Source: Anadara kagoshimensis (Eukaryota > Mollusca > Bivalvia > Arcoida > Arcidae). Taken from it: a stretch of DNA of 64,000 nucleotides. Where the stretch lies: NCBI GenBank assembly GCA_021292105.1, contig CM037865.1, positions 73,362,128-73,426,127 of the forward strand, read 5' to 3'. Positions 12,650 to 24,883 of this stretch are shown here, piece after piece (the stretch's first letter is position 1; every line of letters begins with the position of its first letter). The notes under the pieces were generated by a model that did no database searches, was not told the origin of the DNA, and was given only the letters and a program-made list of their open reading frames with translations. The position numbers and the translations under genes are program-made.

Positions 12650-12682
12650 GAGACACCATCATGTGTAACACTTGTTTGTCCT
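12650..12682. repeat. Inverted partial copy of the minisatellite D unit
   Basis: Directly beyond the last unit, GAGACACCATCATGTGTAAC and ACTTGTTTGTCC match the reverse complement of the unit (AGACACCATGATGTGTAGC and ACTTTGTGTCC) with a few differences. The array thus ends in a short inverted arm, as if the unit came from one side of a palindromic element. Confidence 0.65.
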
Positions 12683-13219
12683 TCAGTTTTTAATACTTCA
12701 ACATAAGAACAACTTTTAGTATTGTAGGTCACAGATAAAATCAATAGCAGTTTTTAAACTACTAAAGCCCTGAGTATAACTGGATATGACTATATTGAAA
12801 TATTGACTTTAGTAGAGTCTAAATGACTGTATTGATTTTTAAATAATTGTTTGGTTTCACAAACAGCAGAATGACATCAATTAAATGTTAGTAACACCAG
12901 CTTGATAGCTGATTTAAAAACAGCAGAAAATAAAATAAAACGTCTGGTTACTAATAGCGACATCTTTTCTTTTTATTTTTATTATTATTAATTTTTTTAT
13001 TTGAAATATTTTCTGACAATGTCTGGTTAACTAGTTTTCTCAAAAACATGCATACTGTCACACAAGTTATCAGTTTTTTTAGATCTCTTCCCATTAAGGA
13101 GTTTCATTTCTAAAATGTCGAGAGCCTGGTGGAAGAACAATCAGTTTTATACTGTTGACAAGGAAAAACCTAGGCATATGCACATGTCACAGACTATGTG
13201 TAAAATCAAAGAGAGATTA

Positions 13220-13420
13220 AATGAATGGGGTTTTACAGCGCAATCACGAATATTTCTCTTATATTTAGACATCACCAGCCAAAGATGAAGTGACAAAAAT
13301 TTTGACCTTTGCAGTGCAGTGTATTCGAGCTAATGCACAGCAAAGATTTTTTAACATGCATGTCTATCATCACATGTGTCAGCTTTTTAAGAGCTGTCAT
13401 TTCTTAACGAAATCTTACTT
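13220..13420 (-). mobile_element. Diverged SINE family 1 fragment
   Basis: Contains the tail and body of family 1 in the same orientation as the 24532 copy: GGGGTTTTACAG, CACGAATATTTCTCTTATAT, AGACATCACCAGCC, TGAAGTGACAAAAATTTTGA and CCTTTGCAGTGCA. The tRNA-like head is missing or too decayed to see. Confidence 0.6.
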
Positions 13421-14242
13421 ACAGAATGATTGTGAAAATGAGTGCAGTACTGATTATACCATGCCAAAACTTGGATGAGTTGGAATGTGTGGGACTTTTA
13501 TTTTGACTTTGAGTTTTAAGTGAACATAAAAAAATATAAAGAAAATCATTTGGGACCTGCCTAAGATAATATATATATATACGTTATCAAGACAATGATG
13601 TGTAAATCACCAAAGTTCTATACTTGTATATAATTTTTGTCCTGATCATTTTATGACTTGCACATTTTCCTAAAAACAATTTTTTTCAACTAAACTTTTC
13701 ATGATTTGTATTTTAATTTTAAATTACTTGAATAAGTCTGTGCTTTAATAATTTATATAAAATATTTCTTGCCTTTTGATGAAGAAAGTCATATAGTCTA
13801 CTTCTTTCCCCTTTAGACCTGTGGTAAAATCCTAAACTTCAATGAAATGGGTAATTTTATTGTGATTAGGGGTGAAAGATTACTTTACAAGTTTATAAAC
13901 ATTTGTTTAATTATAATCATATTATAAACAGAATTATTGTGGTTTGGTTTTAACTGTTAGTGTTTTACCTTGGATATAAATGGTTGCTAAAAAAGCAATG
14001 AATTGAATTCAATTCAAATACGCATGGCTTTAATTATTAGGTATAGAAAATTTATGACAACTGAACATGCAATTAAAGGAATTTTTTACAGAAAAAAGCG
14101 TTGACTAAAAAGCCAGCTGCCAATGACTCTGCAACAGGCGTATAATTATATAAGATCAATTATTGAAATATAGAAGATAAAATCATAAAATATAAATAAA
14201 AAAAACTGAGAATAATGCTCAAATTTGAATATAAGAAAAATT

Positions 14243-14408
14243 TGAAGGACTTCCATTTGTACCCTCCACTAAAATTTCAGTTTTGACTGAAAAAGCCTAT
14301 ACATGACATAATCAAATCATAATTTGAAAGTTTTTGTGAAAAAGTATAATTTCAAAAAATTTATATAAATTTTAATGGGTGGAGGTACAGAAAAGAAGTC
14401 CTACTGAA
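14243..14408. mobile_element. MITE family B, copy 1
   Basis: The ends are inverted repeats: AAGGACTTCCATTTGTACCC with CTCCAC on the left and GGTGGAGGTACAGAAAAGAA with GTCCT on the right. An internal GACTGAAAAAGCCTA is shared with copy 2 at 21047-21222. It is about 165 bp with no coding capacity. Confidence 0.7.
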
Positions 14409-14451
14409 AAATGACTTGGAGGAGTTACTCAACTCAAGGAAATGATATAAT

Positions 14452-14644
14452 CACTGTAAAACTTGTCTATAAAGGGCACCTAAGGAAACCATTAACAGTC
14501 ACCTTTAATGGGAGGTACGGTGACCCTTATATAAAGGTTCAAATAACATGAATTAAGACCAATTGAGGTAAGATTTTACTGACTTAAAAGCAGGTGGTCC
14601 TTATATATGTATAATGGTGGTCTTTAAAGGCAGGCTTGACTGTA
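14452..14644. mobile_element. MITE family T, copy 1 (TA-flanked TIR type)
   Basis: A diverged copy of the element that follows immediately. It has CACTGTAAAACTTGTCTATA at the left and AAAGGCAGGCTTGACTGTA at the right, with internal CAAATAACATGAATTA and AGCAGGTGGTCCTTATATA. It lies head to tail with copy 2. Confidence 0.75.
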
Positions 14645-14666
14645 TAATGAATGGTCAAGTCATCTA

Positions 14667-14845
14667 CAGTCAAACCTGTCTATAAAGGCCACCCAAGGGA
14701 ACCAGTAAAAGTGGTCTTTATGGGTAGTCAGCCTTTATATACAGGTTCAAAAAATATGATTATAGAACAATTTGGATACAATTCTACTGGCTTTTATAAG
14801 CAGGTGGTCATGATATACAGGTGGCCTTTAAGGCAGGTTGGACTG
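14667..14845. mobile_element. MITE family T, copy 2
   Basis: A 179-bp element starting CAGTCAAACCTGTCTATAAA and ending GCAGGTTGGACTG. The arms are inverted repeats, each followed inward by GGCC-containing motifs. It is flanked by TA on both sides (14665-14666 and 14846-14847), the target duplication typical of Tc1/mariner-type transposition. It is non-autonomous, as there is no transposase. Confidence 0.85.
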
Positions 14846-15542
14846 TATATATCCATCTATATATAAACTATTATATAAAAGGTTTAATTATTCTTTCTCA
14901 CATTAACTCACTAAAAGGTAATAATGGTATATATGTCTGATTTTATATTAATGCTAAATTCCCTAAGGTATTTCCTTCTTAATCTATTATTTAATGATTC
15001 CTACATCTGTTATAAGAAGCAGATTCAGAGACTGTTAAGTACACAATCTTTGAAGCAGGGTTTATGATGCCATACTAAAGGGGAGTTAATTAGTTCAAAT
15101 TCCTAAAATCTTAAAAATCTACACTCAACGGAAATTCAAAAGTACCGAAAATAAAGTTCATTATAGATCTATCAGAATGATGTAATCTCGGTCACAGAAG
15201 GTGTAATGTGCTATAGAAAAGTCCTGGGACAAATGGCAGCGTAACTTTTTACTGACCTGAAAAAGTTACAGTTAACATGAAATCCCTAGTGATTTTGCAC
15301 CCATGTATATAAACAGAATAGAAATCACTGGTGGATTTATTCCATTTGAAAACTAAATCAACAGTAAAAATTATCCTTTGGAACAAAGCAGAACAAATAC
15401 TCTGTTATGCAATTATCTGTGTTCATTAGTTCCCATGTACCAGTATATTCATTATCAGCATTATAAATTGATAAACTGTCTCACATTGCTAGTGGAGTTC
15501 AGACCCAGATGGTAAAAGGCACCGTAATCTGTAAGCTGGTCC

Positions 15543-15790
15543 CAGTTTCACAATCATTCCTTAGCTAAGGTTTTCCTTAAATTAAATCTGGCAAATTTTC
15601 AAATCTTCCTAATTTCGATATTTTTTATGATATTCAGGAATTTAAAGTGTAATTTGTAAGGTCACTTCTAGATTAAAACATTTGCATTTAGTTTAGACAA
15701 AAATAATCATCATTAGTTCCGAAAAGAGATGACTAAAATTTGCTGAATTAAGTTAAGAAAAATCTTAGCTAAGGAATGATTGTGAAACCC
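15543..15790. mobile_element. Inverted-repeat element with 26-bp or longer arms
   Basis: Left arm AGTTTCACAATCATTCCTTA with GCTAAGG and right arm CTTAGCTAAGGAATGATTGT with GAAACC are reverse complements, about 250 bp apart. A diverged relative may be present at 55148-55397. No coding capacity. Confidence 0.8.
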
Positions 15791-15832
15791 GAGCCAGATC
15801 CTTTAGACCACTTAGCCACCGAGGCCCCTTAA
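15782..15832 (-). mobile_element. SINE family 2 head fragment
   Basis: On the minus strand it reads GGGGCCTCGGTGGCTAAGTG then GTCTAAAGGATCTGGCTCGG, a tRNA Ser/Leu-like box A region. It abuts the right arm of the inverted-repeat element, and only the head is recognisable. Confidence 0.5.
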
Positions 15833-18800
15833 GAGGATGTGAGCCATGACATGCGGGGCATGTCTTTACCAGTATGATGCTTGAGCAAAAACAAAATTTC
15901 ATATTGCCTTATTGACCCAATTGCAAAAGAATTGTACTGATCAGAAAAATATGTTGGGGATTAACCTTGTAATGGCTGTCACCAAATCACCAAAGACTGA
16001 GGACAAGAGTATTGTACACCAAGTCTCTTCATATCAACTAAAAATAGGTATGGGTACCAGCCTGATGATCAAACTGATATAGGCTGAAGAAAGACTTGAT
16101 CTTTACAGGCAGATGTCCTTTTATTACAGATGCAGTTAAAAGAAAATTTATATTAGAAGCAGTTGGTGACCTTTAAGGTAGAATTTATGGGTAATTATCT
16201 AATACTAATTTAGACTTTCTAGACAATGAGTCATTTCCATATTCAAACATGCAAAATTTACTTTGAGAAAAAAAAATGCAAAAAAAAAAAACAAGGTTAG
16301 AACTTCAAACAAATCATACGATTGAAGTTATAATTCCTTTTATTTACGTTCTTGCTTTCCGTGCAATCAAATATGGTGAATAATTTATTTTGTAGCATTG
16401 TAACGACTTTTATCATTATATAACCTGTGATTTATGTTTACATCTATTATATGTATTTATCTCTTTACCGACTTTGAGAAAAAAATACGCTTTTTATCCT
16501 TGAAATATTGTGCTTGATCATCACTGCTCTTTATTGTAATATGGAATTACTACAGACAATGAAAAGCATGTCTGTGACTCAGCATTTATTTTTATTTTTT
16601 AAATTTTATTCCAAAAGAAATCAATTTTCATTATAACCTCTGATCTAACTCTTTCTGAATCATTTGAAAAGTTTTAATTCACTAATGGACAGAAAAAAAA
16701 CAATATAATTGCGATGAACATTGGACTAAATGGTTTTGATCATGCAAAGAAAATAAAACATGCTGTACTATTAACACAAAAACAAATTGGTTTTTGTATT
16801 TGAAAGACTCTGACAAACATGTCCAACTGTATTTATTACATAGAGTTTTCTTGATTCTTTTGATTCTGTTCTGACATTTATACATGTTCAATTGAATTAC
16901 ACGTAGGTGAAGTTGCATGTGTAAAGACAAAAAAAGGTGTGTGTATATATATCATATAAATATATAAAGAATTAGTTGTTTGTTTGTTAGAATGGCTGTC
17001 TTTCATGTTTCAGTGAAAATTGTCTCATTCATGTCAAGTCTTTAGTGAATTGGTCAGCTCTTGGTTGGTGGAAGAAACAAGAAACAAAAGTGCTTGGGGA
17101 AAAATCACACACTTTAATATGGAAACTGTCAAATTTCTAACACTATCCGTTGGATTCAAGCCTATCATCATTCCGACACTACTTCATTGAAAATTTCCTG
17201 AGAATACCTGGACAGAATTACATTTTTCCATGACATTCTTACACTCATGAAAACAAGCTGTTCAAAAAAGAACAAGATATGCCTCATGTTCACATTTTTT
17301 GCCATCAAGCTGTTAGTAAAGAGGCAATGATGGCAATGTAAAAGGGGACATAAAATATTTAAGTACCGGGTAGTATCAAGTGAAAGGGAAACAAAAACTA
17401 AGGCTCTATCCATGATATGTCCTGTTCTGTTCAACAGTGTGGGAAGAGAAGGCTGGATAAGAAAATTCAAAGGGGCACAACTCTTGAGAAAGAAATATAA
17501 AATTCTCTTAATGATTCCATGACATTTTTTATATTTCCTGACAATTTCCTGAACTTGAAAAAATAAAAATTTCCATGGCAATGTGTGAGAACTATGCTAG
17601 GCTATGTGGTGAGAGGTATTGTAAACGGTAAGATGACACTTTAGATCTTTTTTTAGATCATCTAGAGGAGGTTGCATGTCCTCATAAATGTAAAATATAG
17701 TTCACAACTCAAGCAAAATATTTTATTTAAAGTGGGTTGAAGCTACGATCATACACTGCAAACAAAGCCTTTGTATACATTCAAGAAAATGTAACTAACT
17801 TATTTAAAACTTTAAATTTATGTTATTATAATATTGCTAATAATAAAACCAAAGATCAAGGGTGGTGGGGAGACATACTTTAATCTCAAATTGATAACAC
17901 ATGCAGATCTTTTTAATTTTATCCTTGATAGAAGTTTCAATACTTTGATGAGTTCAATATTTCATTTCTATATAAAGCAGTTTTATTATAGGTGTTCTAT
18001 ATAAATAGTTTTTTTTTAAGATTTGTATAAATGTGTTACATTATCAGCCCTCTGTTGGATACCTTTACATCTTCTATATCTTCTTAAATAGTTTTATTCT
18101 CAACCATAAAACATATTATAGCCTGAATTATTCATGAAGTTATTAATTTTCTGCACAATGTAAACACTTATTATAGTTTTGGGGATCATCTCCAAACTGT
18201 TTGTGCACTCTGGAGGAAAAGGTCAACAATGTGCCGGTAGTGGGAATGAAAAATAGAAATTTGCAGTCCAATAATGTGTACCGGTACTTTATAATAGCTA
18301 AGGCAAGGACCTACAAAAACCATTTCTGATTTCTCATTGAAACATAACTTGATTTAAAACAGGACACACAATAACACAAATTAGTGGTTGCAATAAAGCC
18401 ACAAGGTGACGAATGTTGTACTTTTTGGACTTTGATTAAGTTTGCTGACTACTTCGCTAAGTTTGCATTTCCTGACAATGTTTTGCAATACATATTACAC
18501 TACTCAATTATAAGTTCCTAACTTACTTGAAGAAATTTTTCTTTTTCAAAATATTTACTAAAAGGGCTGCATATTGAGACAAATTTGACATTGGGCAAAT
18601 CATTAAAAGCTTGATATGTGCTCACAGTAAAGTTAGCGAGTCTCAAAGCCATGTGAAAACACCATTCCTGCATGACAGATAACACATCAGCTCATTAAAA
18701 AGTTCCATAAGTGACTTTACTTGCATTAAGCAAAGGAAATTAAAGACATGAAGGTCTAATCACATGTGAAGCCTGGTCTTCTATAAAACTCATGATCTCC

Positions 18801-19267
18801 TTATTCAGGAAGCAGAAAAGAAAAACAAGAAAGTAAAATTAAAAACACATTATCAAGAGACGAGATTTTTCAATTAAAAGACCAGAACAAGTGTCAGAAA
18901 AACAAGAACAAGTGTCAGGAAAATAAAGAATAATCAGATAAATTGAACCTTAAACCTCGACCACATTTCATATTCAGGACTTGTACATTAGTCAAGTACA
19001 GCCATATACTAACACTGTCAGCTTAATGTTGATAAATCTGTAGTTAATTCTTATACCAACTCCAAACTGAGGTAAGATGTCCTCCTATCTGACTTGACTG
19101 TCACTGTTACATAATGATAAATAGTTTCTAAAATAGCAACCAACTACTGAACAAATATTTCGGGATTTAAATATAAGCTTGAAAATGGAATATATGCAAA
19201 ACAATAACTTGACCCCTATATGTTAATATGGATAAAGAATAAGGTGGGATTTTTACAAACTCAGCAA

Positions 19268-19397
19268 GACCATGGTGACTTTAGTGTGGTGTCATGATCT
19301 TCACTGGCTTGTCAAAAATTACGTATCAGCAAGAACTCTGTGATTTTAATGTGGTGTCATGATCTTCAGCCAGTTGTAAAATTACATATTAGCAAAT
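19268..19397. repeat. Two-copy tandem duplication, about 65 bp
   Basis: GTGTGGTGTCATGATCTTCA and AATGTGGTGTCATGATCTTC occur about 64 bases apart, each followed by a CAGCAA or TAGCAA motif. This is a short diverged duplication in TMTC2 intron 1. Confidence 0.65.
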
Positions 19398-19489
19398 TGT
19401 TTTTTTCTGTAAAATAAACACTAGTATCAAAGGGATCTTTTTTTGGTGTATCAGGTATACAAATTTTAAAGCCGCTGTTTAATTCTTGG

Positions 19490-19690
19490 TCACTGTAGCC
19501 ATTAGTAGTCTAAAGGCCCAGTTAAGGATTACACTTCAAGGCTCGTGGACTCATTGCATTACCAAAGTTTGAATCCCACATGGTACAAATCCTTGTGAAA
19601 GGCATCTCTATTCACTTGTTAAATGCTAGCAGTTTTCTCCGATTTCCTCCACCATAACTAGGATTCCATAATTTCAAAATTATTATAAGC
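19490..19690 (+). mobile_element. Possible decayed SINE family 2 copy
   Basis: AGTAGTCTAAAGGCCCAG resembles box A, and AGTTTGAATCCCACATGG resembles box B of family 2. Downstream, TTTTCTCCGATTTCCTCCAC corresponds to the TTTCCTC stretch in the other copies. The resemblance is weak. Confidence 0.35.
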
Positions 19691-20429
19691 CAAATTTAAA
19701 ACATTTGTGAAATGATGCTCCTTTCTAAAGTTTTTCCCCCAATATTTGCTCAAATGTTACTCTTTGAACTAATTTCTCAGAAAATAGTAGCCAGCAGGGA
19801 ATTTGGCTACCAAGAATTCCAGAGCCTAGCTGCCACCTCATAACTTAAGTGAAATAACTTTGACAAAGATATTAAACACCATTCTGCACATAACTAACTT
19901 AAAATTCATCAATTTAATTTTCACATTTTTTATACTTGAAATTCCTTTTGGTTTCCTGTTTTTCAATATTTTTCTTGCCCTTTTTTATATTTTTTTATGT
20001 TCTTGAAATTTCTAATCTTTAAATCTAATCAGTTTTAATCAACCATGCTTTCTTCATCGATGAAATAATTCTATAAAACTTGACTTTCAAAATGAAATCT
20101 TATATCTAGCCAAGTTTTAATCCAATTAAAATAATTTGTAAGATAAAGACCTTTAAAACTATCCCAAAGTTTTAAAATAAGGAAGCATTTAATTTAGAAA
20201 TATATCTTAATCCCTTACACATGTCAGGTTTTACCGTTTAAACTGTAAATTTGTTTTATGTGTAAAGGGTGTCAAGAGTTGTAAGGAGATCACGAACACA
20301 TGAGCACGGAATAATAATTAAATGTTTTGAGCATTACATAACAATTTATAAAACTTGTACCTGATAACATGGGAATTCATGTACAGTGAATTACAGTCAA
20401 TCCTTCTTATACAGACAACATGATTCCTT

Positions 20430-20703
20430 GGTTGAATGGGGTTATATGTCTAAGTCAAGAATATTTCACTTATATCGAGACATCACCAGCTATCGGTTAA
20501 GTGGCAGAAATTTTAACCGTAGCAGTTCGCTCAGGGCAATGTGCGGGGAGAATTCTTTAATGTGCCACATCTGCGGCAAGGGGCATTTGTTTTTAAGGTC
20601 ATTCTTTGAAGGAACCCTTTTTTTATTTTTAAATGCTGAGTGCTTGGTGAAAGAACAGCCACCGACTACATTTTCAATTCTTGGTCAGACCCCTGCCTGA
20701 AAT
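20430..20703 (-). mobile_element. SINE family 1 copy, head-truncated
   Basis: Body and tail of family 1: GTCAAGAATATTTCACTTAT, CGAGACATCACCAGCTATCG, AAGTGGCAGAAATTTTAACC, GCAATGTGCGGGG, GAAAGAACAGCCACCGACTA and GGTCAGACCCCTGCC. It stops before the tRNA-like head. The 104-codon plus-strand frame here is a shadow of the element. Confidence 0.8.
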
Positions 20704-21046
20704 CTTGTTATAAAGGTCATCACCTTTTCATAAAATTTGAAATTACAGGCATGACTTTATCCAGGGGAAAAATCTCCATGTAAATGAGAGTATGCACACT
20801 AGTGCAAACCTGCTGTATTGATGTGAATTTTTAGCTAAGTACCATACCACTGAAAGGGCATGCATATAAATTGTAAGTATTTGTTTGTGGTAATATATGC
20901 AAATTATTGATCAGAGAAGGAGGCAGCTAGCCTTAGAAAGCAGATTGTCACAATAATATTACCTACTAGATCTCCCTTTCTATTTTTGGATAATTGTGAC
21001 CTCTCTCCTTCATGAATGTAGTTTTAATTTTTTTATGCAACAACAT

Positions 21047-21222
21047 GCAGAGAGACCTTTATTTGTACCCTCCACTTAAATTTTGTTATCAACTGAAAAA
21101 GCCTAAATATGACAGAGTCAAGTCATTTTGAACATTTTTGTGAAAAACACTTACAGTTTTTCAAAATTTTACATAAAATTAATGGGTTAGGTGGGGGTTA
21201 CAAATGGGAATTTTGCTGCAAC
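21047..21222. mobile_element. MITE family B, copy 2
   Basis: Left end TGCAGAGAGACCTTTATTTG with TACCCTCCAC; right end GTGGGGGTTACAAATGGGAA with TTTTGCTGCA. The ends are imperfect inverted repeats, and the body shares AACTGAAAAAGCCTA and TTTTTGTGAAAAA with copy 1. Confidence 0.7.
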
Positions 21223-23509
21223 AAAACAATAAAGATGTTTTAATAATTTTCCTGTTAGTGAGGGGAACTTAAACCTACAACACTTTGGATGACCTACACA
21301 TGTACAAGCGAAGTCCAGCTGCATTATGACCAGATAAATAAGGTCTATATACATACAATGTTTTAAGAAGGGATCTAGTTTGTGTACATTTGGTCCTTGA
21401 TATTGATCAAGATCTCACAGCAGACTCAAACTATGGACAATACAATATTTACTTAATAAATATAACATTAAAATTAGAGTGGACAGGAAACTAGCTTAGA
21501 TCAATATTGACCTCAACTTAAACCCTGGACTATAGAAATCAAAAACCTCAAAAAATCACTGTAAAGTCTGCAGGCTTAAAAATTATTACATAATTAAAAA
21601 TTTGTGATTAAGGGGTTTCTGTTAATTATATAAGTTATATAAGAAGGGGTATATGTAAACACAGGTATATTTACCCTGTAAAGGTAAGTATAACAGGTGA
21701 GAGGTGGGAGAAGATCCATCGTTATGGTTATCTATAAAATATTTGATAATTCATCAAAATACCACATATATCATCAGATTTTAGCACAACCGTATAGAAT
21801 AATTCGAAAACACAAATAGTTGGTTGCATACGGCTTTACGTCACAACTCGGAAAATCAATTTTTTACTTATTTTTTGAAGGACGCTGCAGCCTTCATGGT
21901 TTATAAATGAGAAAACACAATGAAATTATTTAAACTAATTCAAATTTTAATAAATATATGCATCACATATTTATAATCTTAAAATTGCTAAACGACTGTG
22001 TTGCAAATGCACATGAATAATTTACATACATTTTGAGGGTTCCTAAAATTATGCAGTCTCTGATAGCTATTTTGGTAATGTCAACCATTAAAATAGAAAT
22101 CCTACAAATATGACACAAACTATTAATACAACTTTTTACATTTATGATATTATAATTATAATTTATTTTTTCGAGCAGTTTTTAAAGACTTGCAATATGT
22201 CTTGAATATTAATTGGTATTTTAGTAAAAATATGTGAAAAGTATTACTGTTGAAAATTAGTGAAATTAAATTTGTTTCATTGTTTAAAATCAAGTATTTG
22301 TGATGAAAGTTATCAGTCCGAGTTTTTAAAAATCAATAATACATGTATAAGCCCACAAGACTTGCTGTATAATTCATCTAATGAAAACATAAAACCTAAA
22401 GTTTACAATGAGAGCCTGATGCTGATGGTCCCACTAGGGGTAGGGCATACTCTCTATCTCAGGCTGACCAATTCGACGGATTTATCCGTTTTTGACAGAT
22501 TTGTAAAATAAAAACAGATAAACAGACGATAAAAAGGTCTAATTAGATGGATTTTTCTCATTTTGACGAATTTTTTAAATTAAAAGTACTAAGAATTCTG
22601 ACTTTTTGTTGAAATTGTACCAAAATAAAACACTTAATGAAAAAAAGTGCTTAATGGCAACCTTGCACACTAAAATGTACCGATCTGGACAAATAAATAA
22701 ATTTTGTTGGTCAGGCTGCTACCTCATACAGGTAAGTGAAAAAATAAAAAGATCTTATACTGGTAATTCAAAATAAATGTCACAATGCCTCAGACCTGAA
22801 GTGAAGTACTATCCCAGCCATTTCAAGTAAAAACCTGCAGATATTACCGTTAAAGACTTAAAAGTTAAACAGTCGAAATCTGAGTAATAAAAATATGTAC
22901 TTTTGTACTTAATGTACTATTGAGAATTTAATACCTTTTGAAAAAATTACAAATGAGGATATCAAAGTAATTAGAAGTATTATGAGTTCATTACTTAGAA
23001 AAACTGAGAAACGGAATGTTTAAATTAAGTGTAAGACGATATTTCTCAATTCAAAATCTCAACATGAAAACTAGAAAAAATTATACGTAGATCTTCACAA
23101 TTCTAGCATAATTATAACAACTTTTACAATATATGGAATATAATATAATTTTCAAGCACAACATGGTGATTTTTATCATTAGTATATTAAAACCTCTCAA
23201 TAAATTCAACCCGCTGGAGTGTTTCTGTGAACAAAGGCATATTTAAAGGTTGCCTTCAACTTGCCTTTTAATTGAGACATTTACTTAACTAAGTACCCAG
23301 TACATATCCTAATATAGATTGTGTTTGGCTTAGTATTTTACACAATGCCATAGTACAAGTGTTTGTCCAGTCTCAGAGTAAACATTTGAGAAGTCTTTTA
23401 TAGGACATGTGGGGTGTGTTTCCTGTTTAAACATTCAACATAGAATAGGCTAAAATGAATAATTAATTCTATCATGGTTCAAATTTGAAGTTTTTAAATT
23501 TTAAATTTT

Positions 23510-23706
23510 TTAAAAATTCTTTCATCCAATTTGCACTCAGAAAAATTCTTTGCAAAAATACTCAGTTGCAATTGAAAATTCTTTTTCATATGCCAACATT
23601 GAGCTTTTAAAATTCAAAAATGTTAAAACAAAATCCTTTCATGCAATTAGCACACAGAAAAATATACAAAATTGCAATTGAAAATTCCTTTTCATATGCG
23701 CACATT
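23510..23706. repeat. Diverged two-copy tandem duplication, about 115 bp
   Basis: The blocks TTCTTTCATCCAATTTGCAC and TCCTTTCATGCAATTAGCAC, each followed by CAGAAAAAT and then TTGCAATTGAAAATTC and TTTTCATATGC, lie one after the other. Confidence 0.7.
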
Positions 23707-23951
23707 AAACTATATACAAGTATATAAATATATAAATAAAACATTCTACCAGTGCATGTATTTATATTTATAAAGAAATGTATTTTAATGAAATATTTTA
23801 AGACACCAAGTTAAAAAATTTAGTTTAAATATTAAATGTATAAATTATACTACTCAGTGCTCAGTTTGTTTTTTTTTTTTAATTTTATTTTAAATACTAT
23901 TGCAAAAATTTATGTTTTCTGAAGAATGCATGTTGCACCTTGCACATAAAA

Positions 23952-24040
23952 CAGTAAAACCTTGTTATAACGCCCCTTGATAACTCTGTTACATCGCTTA
24001 TCATATTAATGTTTTTGCTTTATAAGCCCTCCAAAATTCT
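23952..24040. mobile_element. End fragment of a TIR DNA transposon
   Basis: ACAGTAAAACCTTGTTATAA followed by CGCCCC has the look of a Tc1/mariner or pogo-type terminal repeat. No matching opposite end was found nearby, so this is a weak, partial call. Confidence 0.35.
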
Positions 24041-24299
24041 GACTGAGCAAATATGGAAATAAATTGAAGCTTTACTGCCATTGCCAGAACAATACAACTC
24101 AGCCTGTCTGCAGGCTACACATCCAATCCTGACCTTCGAAACATTTGTGTATGCAAAACATAAAACGACACCAAATTAACATGCGATACTGCTTATGATA
24201 TGAAAAATAGATACAAGTTTCTCAAATAAGTTGATACTATTTCATTTATCTTGGTCTCTTCGTGCTGTAATGTAAAGATCTAAAGAAAGCACTCAAATG

Positions 24300-24455
24300 C
24301 CTGCTTCACAAAGACAAGAGCCAATCACTGCTTCACAAAGGCAACACCCAATAACTGCTTCAGGTCACAAAACAACACCCGATAACAACCTGCTTCACAA
24401 AGACAAAACTCTATGACATCATTTAATGACTGCTTCAGAAAGACAATAACCAATG
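24300..24455. repeat. Imperfect tandem repeat, about 27-40 bp unit
   Basis: Five loose copies of a unit with CTGCTTCACAAAGACAA followed by a variable CCAATAACTG-like segment. The copies differ from each other, which suggests an older array. Confidence 0.7.
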
Positions 24456-24531
24456 TCTAATTAGCTATCATGTCTCAAATCTTTAAGGCCAGACCAGACG
24501 AAAATGATTGTTTTTATAATACAATAAGGGA

Positions 24532-24883
24532 GTTGAGTGAATTGAGTAATGGTGTTTAACGTCCCAGTCAAGAATATTTCACTTATATCGAGACGTTGCC
24601 AGCTATAGGCGAAGGTGCAGAAATTTTGCCTGTGCATTGCGCTGATGGCATTATACAGCAGGGTTCTTTAGCGTGCCAAGCCCACCGTGACAATGGACCT
24701 CGTTTATTTAAAGTTTCCATCAGAAAGAACCGTGACTTTCATTTCATAATGCAGAGTGCTTGGCGAAAGAACAGTCACTACCCACTTTCAAGTCTTGGGT
24801 CAGACCCGACCGGGGATCGAACCCACGACCTTCCCTTACGGAGCGAGCACTCTACCAACTGAGCTACCGCAGTGGTAAAAAAA
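24532..24883 (-). mobile_element. Full-length tRNA-derived SINE, family 1, with target duplication
   Basis: On the minus strand the head reads GCGGTAGCTCAGTTGGTAGA, a perfect-looking pol III box A. It is followed by GTGGGTTCGATCCCCGG (box B), a central domain (GTAGTGACTGTTCTTTCGCC and neighbours) and a tail, ATATAAGTGAAATATTCTTG, GACTGGGACGTTAAACACC and ATTACTCAATTCACTCAAC. A 16-bp direct repeat, ATAATACAATAAGGGA, flanks it at 24516-24531 and 24884-24899. The exact duplication and intact promoter boxes indicate a fairly young insertion. Mobilisation would need a partner LINE. Confidence 0.93.

Noticed and set aside
10663-12706. Long repetitive open frames (up to 385 codons) on the plus strand
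   Set aside because: They arise from a stop-free 55-bp tandem unit read in three frames. There is no protein family, splice signal or distinct start, and they lie in an intron of TMTC2.
17168-17581. 137-codon minus-strand frame in TMTC2 intron 1
   Set aside because: No recognisable motif and no splice context. It is rich in Phe, Leu and Lys, as AT-rich noncoding DNA gives.
20386-20700. 104-codon plus-strand frame
   Set aside because: It coincides with a reverse-oriented SINE family 1 copy.
24596-24862. 88-codon plus-strand frame
   Set aside because: It lies wholly within the reverse-oriented full-length SINE, including its tRNA-like head.
24820-24875. Possible functional tRNA gene
   Set aside because: Boxes A and B are good, but no 3' acceptor stem follows and the sequence continues into a SINE body.
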